Source of the DNA: an uncultured Prevotellaceae bacterium
Lineage (GTDB): Bacteria > Bacteroidota > Bacteroidia > Bacteroidales > Bacteroidaceae
DNA length: 44,454 nt
Assembly: GCA_947304115.1 (NCBI GenBank)
Contig: CAMZAE010000015.1
Span: forward strand, 1 to 44,454
Direction: 5' to 3'
The notes beneath the pieces are model-generated. The model was not told where the DNA came from and ran no database searches. It worked only from the letters and a program-made list of their open reading frames with translations. The translations under genes and the position numbers were made by a program. This document shows, in pieces, positions 39,661 to 44,454 of this stretch. Position 1 is the first letter of the stretch, and each line of letters begins with the position of its first letter.

Positions 39661-40446
39661 TTATTTTGCCTTTTCTATATCTTCGAAGGAAGACAGAATC
39701 TCTAATTTGCCCTTGTGAACCGCTATTGTGTGCTCGAAGTGGGCTGAAGGTTTTCCGTCGCGAGTCTTGATAGTCCAGTTGTCCTCCATCATATAGACTT
39801 TCGGACTGCCCATCGTTATCATTGGCTCTATCGCGATGCACAAACCGCTCTTTATCATCGGGCCGTTTCCCTTTCGCCCATAATTGGGGACCTGAGGGTC
39901 TTCATGCATCTTGCGACCTATGCCATGACCTACGAACTCGCGGACGACTCCGTAGCCATGAGACTCGCAAAGTGTCTGCACTGCAGAACTGATATCACCG
40001 ATGCGCTTGCCCTGCTGGGCACAGGCAATACCCTCATAGAGGGCTTTCTTTGTAACATCGAGCAACTTGGCGACGTCCTCCGAAACCTCACCCACACAGA
40101 ACGTGTAGCAAGAATCTCCATTGAAGCCATCCAAGAGCACTCCGCAGTCCACTGACACAATATCTCCGTCCACTAACGGTGTGTCATTGGGGACACCATG
40201 CACCACAACATCATTGACTGAGGTGCAAATCGACGCAGGGAATGGTGTGCCTCCACAGGGATTGGGGAAATCCTTGAAGGTCGGCACCCCTCCGTTGTCG
40301 CGTATGAATTCTTCCGCTACCCTATCCAACTCCTTTGTCGTAACACCTGACTTGACATGTTTCCCCACTTCAGCCAAGGTCTTGGCAACAAGCTGGTTGG
40401 CAGCTCGCATTAATTCTATCTCGTCTTCGGTCTTAAGAAAAATCAT
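39661..40446 (-). CDS. map: Methionine aminopeptidase, type I
   Basis: 261 residues. Removes the initiator methionine from new proteins; a two-metal enzyme. Ligand blocks are VDCGVLLDGFNGDSCYTF (two Asp), VREFVGHGIGRKMHEDPQVPNYG (His), LCIAIEPMI (Glu) and HFEHTIAV (Glu). The substrate His is in DVVVHGVPND. No N-terminal zinc extension, so it is the short form. It lies between secY and infA as usual in this phylum. Confidence 0.97.
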   Translation of the reverse strand: MIFLKTEDEIELMRAANQLVAKTLAEVGKHVKSGVTTKELDRVAEEFIRDNGGVPTFKDFPNPCGGTPFPASICTSVNDVVVHGVPNDTPLVDGDIVSVDCGVLLDGFNGDSCYTFCVGEVSEDVAKLLDVTKKALYEGIACAQQGKRIGDISSAVQTLCESHGYGVVREFVGHGIGRKMHEDPQVPNYGRKGNGPMIKSGLCIAIEPMITMGSPKVYMMEDNWTIKTRDGKPSAHFEHTIAVHKGKLEILSSFEDIEKAK

Positions 40447-40463
40447 CCGCTGGTGACTATTCC

Positions 40464-41810
40464 TTAACGTGAAGATATACCTGAGCGGCCATGAATACGG
40501 CCTGAACTCAGCAAGCCGTCATAGTGCCTCATTAGCAGGTGACTCTCTATCTGCTGAAGCGTATCGAGTACCACACCAACCAGGATGAGCAGAGATGTGC
40601 CGCCAAAGAACTGAGCGAACTCAGGCTTCACATTGAGCAATCCTGCAAAGGCTGGCATACAAGCAATTGCAGCAAGGAAGAGAGAACCAGGCAAGGTTAT
40701 TCGATCCATTATCCTGTCGATAAACTCTGCAGTTTCTTTTCCAGGACGGATGCCTGGAATAAAACCATTGTTGCGCTTCATGTCCTCTGCCATCTGCACT
40801 GGATTAAGAGTAATGGCAGTATAGAAATATGTGAAGGCAATAATCAGCAGAGCAAAGACAAGATTATATGCCCAGCTTGTGTGGTCTGACAATGCCATAA
40901 GCACAGGCGAAGCTGCCTGACCATTTGCTACAAGACCGAGCAAAGTGATGGGTATGAACATGATGGCCTGGGCAAAGATAATGGGCATAACGTTAGCAGC
41001 AAATACCTTGAGAGGGATGTACTGACGAACACCTCCTACCTGCTGGCCTGCTACCATTCTCTTAGCATACTGTACAGGCACCCTGCGAGTTCCTTGAACC
41101 AACATGATAGCTGCGAGGATAACCAAGAAGAGGAGCAGAAGTTCCAATATGAACATCACCAAACCACCACCAGACAGGTTGTTTAGGCGGGAGACAACCT
41201 CCTGTCCAAAAGCCTGGGGCAGACGGGCGATGATACCCAGCATAATGATAAGTGACACGCCATTGCCGATACCCTTGTCTGTGATGCGCTCGCCAATCCA
41301 CAATATGAACATGCTACCCGCTGCGAGAATAATCGTACTTGCGAAAATAAACAATGTCCAGTCTATTGCAGGATTGAGCGCACCCTGAGCCTGCATCTTC
41401 AGATTTATCAGATATGACGGAGCCTGAACAAGCAGAATCAACATGGTTAGGTAACGTGTGTACTGGTTCATCTTGCGACGTCCGCTTTCGCCCTCACGCT
41501 GCATCTTCTGGAAATAAGGCACAACGAAAGCGAAAAGCTGGATAACGATAGATGCCGAAATGTATGGCATGATTCCCAATGCGAAGATAGATGCATTGGA
41601 GAATGCGCCGCCTGAGAACATATTCAACAAAGACATAAGTCCCGTGTTGGTCTGCTCCCTCAAAGCCGTCAATGCTTCCGGATTGATGCCAGGAAGAACA
41701 ATGAACGAGCCAAAACGATACATCGCAGCAAACGCTAACGTGATGAGGAGTTTGGTTCGCAAATCCTCAACATGCCAGATGTTCTTCAATGTTTCAATAA
41801 ACTTCTTCAT
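40464..41810 (-). CDS. secY: Preprotein translocase subunit SecY
   Basis: 448 residues with ten expected membrane segments, the channel of the Sec system. Recognisable parts: MYRFGSFIVLPGINPEAL, the plug region FSGGAFSNASIFALGIMPYISASIVIQL, YTRYLTMLIL, GERITDKGIGNGVSLIIMLGI, GTRRVPVQYAKRMVAGQQVGG with the cytosolic loop RQYIPLKVFAANVMPIIFAQAIM, and GFIPGIRPGKETAEFIDRIMDRIT. Five bases after rplO. Confidence 0.98.
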   Translation of the reverse strand: MKKFIETLKNIWHVEDLRTKLLITLAFAAMYRFGSFIVLPGINPEALTALREQTNTGLMSLLNMFSGGAFSNASIFALGIMPYISASIVIQLFAFVVPYFQKMQREGESGRRKMNQYTRYLTMLILLVQAPSYLINLKMQAQGALNPAIDWTLFIFASTIILAAGSMFILWIGERITDKGIGNGVSLIIMLGIIARLPQAFGQEVVSRLNNLSGGGLVMFILELLLLFLVILAAIMLVQGTRRVPVQYAKRMVAGQQVGGVRQYIPLKVFAANVMPIIFAQAIMFIPITLLGLVANGQAASPVLMALSDHTSWAYNLVFALLIIAFTYFYTAITLNPVQMAEDMKRNNGFIPGIRPGKETAEFIDRIMDRITLPGSLFLAAIACMPAFAGLLNVKPEFAQFFGGTSLLILVGVVLDTLQQIESHLLMRHYDGLLSSGRIHGRSGISSR

Positions 41811-41815
41811 CAGAA

Positions 41816-42262
41816 TTAAAGTTTAGTTGCAGTACCACCTGCGTTCTGGATAGCTTCTTCCGCTTTCTTTGAGAAGGCATTGGCAACGACTTCTACCTTT
41901 GCTGTCAAAGTGCCGTTACCCAAAACCTTAACCAGGCCCTTAGCGGAAACCAATCCTGCAACAACCATGTCCTCAATTGATATCTTCTCCAACTTCTTAT
42001 TCTCTGCGAGCTTTTGAATTGAAGAGAGATTTACCACCTGATACTCTACACGGTTGATATTCTTGAAGCCGAACTTAGGCAAACGACGCTGAAGAGGCAT
42101 CTGACCGCCCTCGAATCCAATCTTTCTCTTGTAACCGGAACGTGCTTTGGCTCCCTTGTGTCCACGAGTAGAAGTACCACCCAAGCCAGAGCCTGGGCCA
42201 CGGCCAATCCTTCTGCGACTATGAGTTGAACCGGCAGCAGGTTTCAAATTATTTAATTTCAT
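41816..42262 (-). CDS. rplO: 50S ribosomal protein L15
   Basis: 148 residues. Start MKLNNLKPAAGSTHSRRRIGRGPGSGLGGTSTRGHKG, the glycine/arginine-rich RNA-binding tail, then GFEGGQMPLQRRLPKFGF and the globular C-terminal part. A large-subunit assembly protein, 31 bases after rpmD. Confidence 0.98.
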   Translation of the reverse strand: MKLNNLKPAAGSTHSRRRIGRGPGSGLGGTSTRGHKGAKARSGYKRKIGFEGGQMPLQRRLPKFGFKNINRVEYQVVNLSSIQKLAENKKLEKISIEDMVVAGLVSAKGLVKVLGNGTLTAKVEVVANAFSKKAEEAIQNAGGTATKL

Positions 42263-42293
42263 AATTAATCGACATTAATTGTTCATAATACTA

Positions 42294-42470
42294 TCAGCCT
42301 ACCACCTTGACCAGATGATGAACTGCATTAATCAAGCCACGAGTAGAGGCATTGTCTTCTATCTCGACAATCTGGTTCAGCTTCCTCAAACCCAGTGTGT
42401 CCAAAGTGGCCTTCTGAGTGCGAGGAGCATGGATGCGGCTTCTTACTTGCTGTACTTTGATAGTTGCCAT
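42294..42470 (-). CDS. rpmD: 50S ribosomal protein L30
   Basis: 58 residues: [36 protein letters not shown], and the ending [12 protein letters not shown]. Short, but certain from sequence and its place between rpsE and rplO. Confidence 0.96.
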   Translation of the reverse strand: MATIKVQQVRSRIHAPRTQKATLDTLGLRKLNQIVEIEDNASTRGLINAVHHLVKVVG

Positions 42471-42481
42471 ACTTTACCTCC

Positions 42482-42991
42482 TTATCCTCTAAATACTTTT
42501 TCTACACTGATACCACGGTTGGCAGCGACTGTCTTTGCATCGCGCATCTCGGAGAGTGCGGCTATGGTTGCCTTCACCAAGTTGTGGGGGTTGGAAGAAC
42601 CTTTGGACTTTGCCAGACAGTCCTTTATGCCAACACTGTCAAGGACAGCACGCATAGCACCACCGGCCACAACACCTGTACCTGTAGAGGCAGGCATGAT
42701 GAGCACATTGGCACCTCCAAATTTGGCAGATGCCTCGTGAGGCACTGTGCCATTATAGACAGGAACCTGTACCAGATTCTTCTTGGCAGACTCTACACCT
42801 TTGGCAATAGCTGCGGTGACTTCACCTGCTTTGCCAAGGCCCCAACCAATGATACCATTCTCGTTACCAACAACAACAATAGCGGCGAAAGTGAACGTGC
42901 GACCACCCTTTGTAACCTTAGTTACGCGATTAATGGCCACAAGCCTGTCCTTCAACTCCATCTCGCTGTTTATCTTTACTTTATTTGCCAT
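42482..42991 (-). CDS. rpsE: 30S ribosomal protein S5
   Basis: 169 residues. Double-stranded-RNA-binding N-terminal domain ([47 protein letters not shown]) and a C-terminal domain ([46 protein letters not shown]). Involved in accuracy and mRNA entry. Eleven bases before rpmD. Confidence 0.98.
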   Translation of the reverse strand: MANKVKINSEMELKDRLVAINRVTKVTKGGRTFTFAAIVVVGNENGIIGWGLGKAGEVTAAIAKGVESAKKNLVQVPVYNGTVPHEASAKFGGANVLIMPASTGTGVVAGGAMRAVLDSVGIKDCLAKSKGSSNPHNLVKATIAALSEMRDAKTVAANRGISVEKVFRG

Positions 42992-42997
42992 AGTTCA

Positions 42998-43339
42998 TTA
43001 GAATTTAAGTCCACCGTTACGTGCTGCATCAGCAACTTCCTTCACTCTGCCATGATAGAGATAACCATTGCGGTCGAAAACAACTGAAGTGATACCAGCT
43101 TCAAGAGCTTTCTTGGCAGCCATTTCGCCGACCTTGGCTGCTTGTTCCTTCTTAGGACATGTTTCCATGCCAAGAGAAGAAGCACTGACCAAAGTGGTTC
43201 CATTCATATCATTAATTATCTGAACATATATCTGCTTGTTGCTTCTGAAGACAGACATACGGGGACGCTCTGCAGTACCAGAAATCTTATTGCGAACTCT
43301 GTACTTAATCTTTATTCGTCTTTCTAATTTTGTTGTCAT
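42998..43339 (-). CDS. rplR: 50S ribosomal protein L18
   Basis: 113 residues. Binds 5S rRNA. Blocks [68 protein letters not shown] are complete. Six bases before rpsE. Confidence 0.98.
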   Translation of the reverse strand: MTTKLERRIKIKYRVRNKISGTAERPRMSVFRSNKQIYVQIINDMNGTTLVSASSLGMETCPKKEQAAKVGEMAAKKALEAGITSVVFDRNGYLYHGRVKEVADAARNGGLKF

Positions 43340-43358
43340 AATCTTACAGTTTTAGATA

Positions 43359-43931
43359 TTACTTGGCACCTGCCGACTTACCGGACTTTCTGCGAATCTG
43401 TTCACCAACAAACAGGATACCCTTGCCCTTGTAAGGCTCTGGCTTACGGAAAGAACGAATTTTAGCACATACTTGACCTAAAAGTTGCTTGTCGCAAGAC
43501 TCCAGGATAATCTGGGGATTCTGGTTTCTCTCAGACTTTGTCTCAACCTTGATTTCAGAAGGAAGCTGAATGAGGATGGGATGTGTGTAGCCGAGCGCGA
43601 ACTCAAGCAGGTTGCCCTGATTGGAAACACGATAGCCTACACCTACCAGCTCAAGCTGCTTTTTGTAACCCTCAGAAACACCGACAACCATGTTGTTTAT
43701 GAGAGAGCGATAAAGGCCATGGAAAGCCTGCTTTTGCTTTGTCTCAACAGTGTCGTTTCCTTCAACAATTTCGAAAGTTACCACTCCATCAGCAATGTTG
43801 ACCTTAATGGAAGGATCAACAACCTGGGACATTTCTCCCTTGGGACCTTTCACAGTAACTTTGTTGTCATCGCCGACATTAACCGTCACTCCGGCAGGAA
43901 TGCTTATGGGCAATTTACCTATTCTTGACAT
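43359..43931 (-). CDS. rplF: 50S ribosomal protein L6
   Basis: 190 residues from MSRIGKLPISIPAGVTV; a longer in-frame start six codons upstream has no family support. The two L6 domains and the motif EPYKGKGILFVGEQIRRKSGKSAGAK at the end are complete. Eighteen bases after rpsH. Confidence 0.97.
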   Translation of the reverse strand: MSRIGKLPISIPAGVTVNVGDDNKVTVKGPKGEMSQVVDPSIKVNIADGVVTFEIVEGNDTVETKQKQAFHGLYRSLINNMVVGVSEGYKKQLELVGVGYRVSNQGNLLEFALGYTHPILIQLPSEIKVETKSERNQNPQIILESCDKQLLGQVCAKIRSFRKPEPYKGKGILFVGEQIRRKSGKSAGAK

Positions 43932-43949
43932 AATGTATTCCTCCTTCAA

Positions 43950-44345
43950 TTAATAAACATAGCAAAGAACCTCACCACCAATCTTAAGATCGGCAGCTTC
44001 TTTGTTCGTCATTACGCCCTTGGATGTGGAAAGGATAGCAATACCCAATCCGTTAATAACTCTCGGCATATCCTTGTAACCGGTGTACTTACGCATACCG
44101 GGTGTGGATATTCTGATTAGCTTCTTGATAGCATTCACCTTGTTGACGGCATCATACTTCAAGGCAATCTTGATTGTACCCTGAGGACCATCTTCCACGA
44201 ACTTGTAGTTCAGGATGTAGCCCTTCTCGAAGAGAATCTTTGTGATCTCTTTCTTAAGATTTGACGCAGGCACTTCTACAACTCTGTGTTTGGCCTGAAT
44301 TGCATTACGCAATCTTGTCAAATAGTCTGCAATTGGATCTGTCAT
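43950..44345 (-). CDS. rpsH: 30S ribosomal protein S8
   Basis: 131 residues. Binds central-domain 16S rRNA. MTDPIADYLTRLRNAIQAKHRVVEVPAS, LKKEITKILFEKGYI and the ending GLGIAILSTSKGVMTNKEAADLKIGGEVLCYVY are complete. In other bacteria S8 is the translational repressor of the spc operon. Confidence 0.98.
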   Translation of the reverse strand: MTDPIADYLTRLRNAIQAKHRVVEVPASNLKKEITKILFEKGYILNYKFVEDGPQGTIKIALKYDAVNKVNAIKKLIRISTPGMRKYTGYKDMPRVINGLGIAILSTSKGVMTNKEAADLKIGGEVLCYVY

Positions 44346-44399
44346 ATAATTTTAGAATTTAATTGATCGGGACTCTCCCGACAATATTAAAAATAGAAT

Positions 44400-44454
44400 T
44401 TACCAGCTAGCTTTCTTCACGCCGGGGATGAGACCGCTTGAAGCCATTTCACGG
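44400..44454 (-). CDS. rpsN: 30S ribosomal protein S14, C-terminal fragment
   Basis: The last 17 residues, REMASSGLIPGVKKASW and stop, are present; the rest lies beyond the right edge. The ending and the position before rpsH identify it. Whether it is the zinc or zinc-free form cannot be told from this part. Confidence 0.93.
   Translation of the reverse strand, partial: REMASSGLIPGVKKASW

Overview
The window looks like a chromosomal segment from a member of the Bacteroidales, most likely Prevotellaceae (Prevotella in the broad sense). The evidence is: several genes start just after TAnnTTTG boxes, the -7 element of the Bacteroidetes sigma factor; start codons rarely have a purine-rich Shine-Dalgarno sequence and usually follow A/T-rich leaders; there are T9SS-type C-terminal tails, GH92 and GH125 mannosidases and a ResB/CcsA cytochrome c system; and the ribosomal proteins are of Bacteroidetes type. 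I saw no insertion sequence, prophage, integrase or CRISPR array. The assignment rests on my reading of the proteins, not on a database search.

Layout. (1) 1-11520, + strand, mostly housekeeping: the end of asnB, a CarA fused to the N-terminal half of CarB, tyrS, tRNA-Gln with a strong terminator, topA, aroK, speA and a flavodiiron protein. (2) 11626-14490: a secreted PI-PLC-like protein. (3) 14531-17020, - strand: frr-rsgA, then argB. (4) 17166-21383, + strand: five tightly packed genes coding for a VTC-type polyphosphate polymerase-like protein, a DUF4956 membrane protein, a DUF2490-like outer-membrane barrel, a small protein with a T9SS tail, and a Cthe_2159-type carbohydrate-binding/beta-helix protein. 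(5) 21468-26269, - strand: xth, resB-like, ccsA, an alginate-export-family porin and rfbA, apparently one transcription unit. (6) 26430-27872, + strand: a Wzx/MATE-like flippase. (7) 27882-34121, - strand: GH92, GH125 and a transglutaminase-like lipoprotein. (8) 34161-36234: a long gene-poor stretch, a secreted GLUG-like protein with a doubtful 5' end, and a 60-residue peptide gene. (9) 36329-44454, - strand: the spc-alpha ribosomal cluster from rpsN to rplQ, including secY, map, infA and rpoA.

The most unusual signal is not one gene but a set of short, mostly palindromic dispersed repeats. They lie between genes and also in frame inside conserved enzymes. One C/G-rich element encodes nearly the same peptide, LP[QK]RG[SN]GEGA, inside both topoisomerase I and acetylglutamate kinase. 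Relatives of it interrupt AsnB and the transglutaminase lipoprotein. A second element (GCAAGGAGC / GCTCCTTGC) forms the CarA-CarB linker and also interrupts the flavodiiron protein and the transglutaminase lipoprotein. A/T-rich families sit directly before start codons; one 19-base string is identical upstream of tyrS and speA. By analogy these resemble the Rickettsia palindromic elements that insert in frame into genes.

The second main point is the carbamoyl-phosphate synthetase. CarA is joined to a CarB that stops exactly at the boundary between its two halves, and repeats lie at both the fusion joint and the stop. It is either a split but working enzyme whose second half is elsewhere, or a decaying gene. 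The third is the five-gene envelope operon of region 4, whose parts suggest an uncharacterised surface system.
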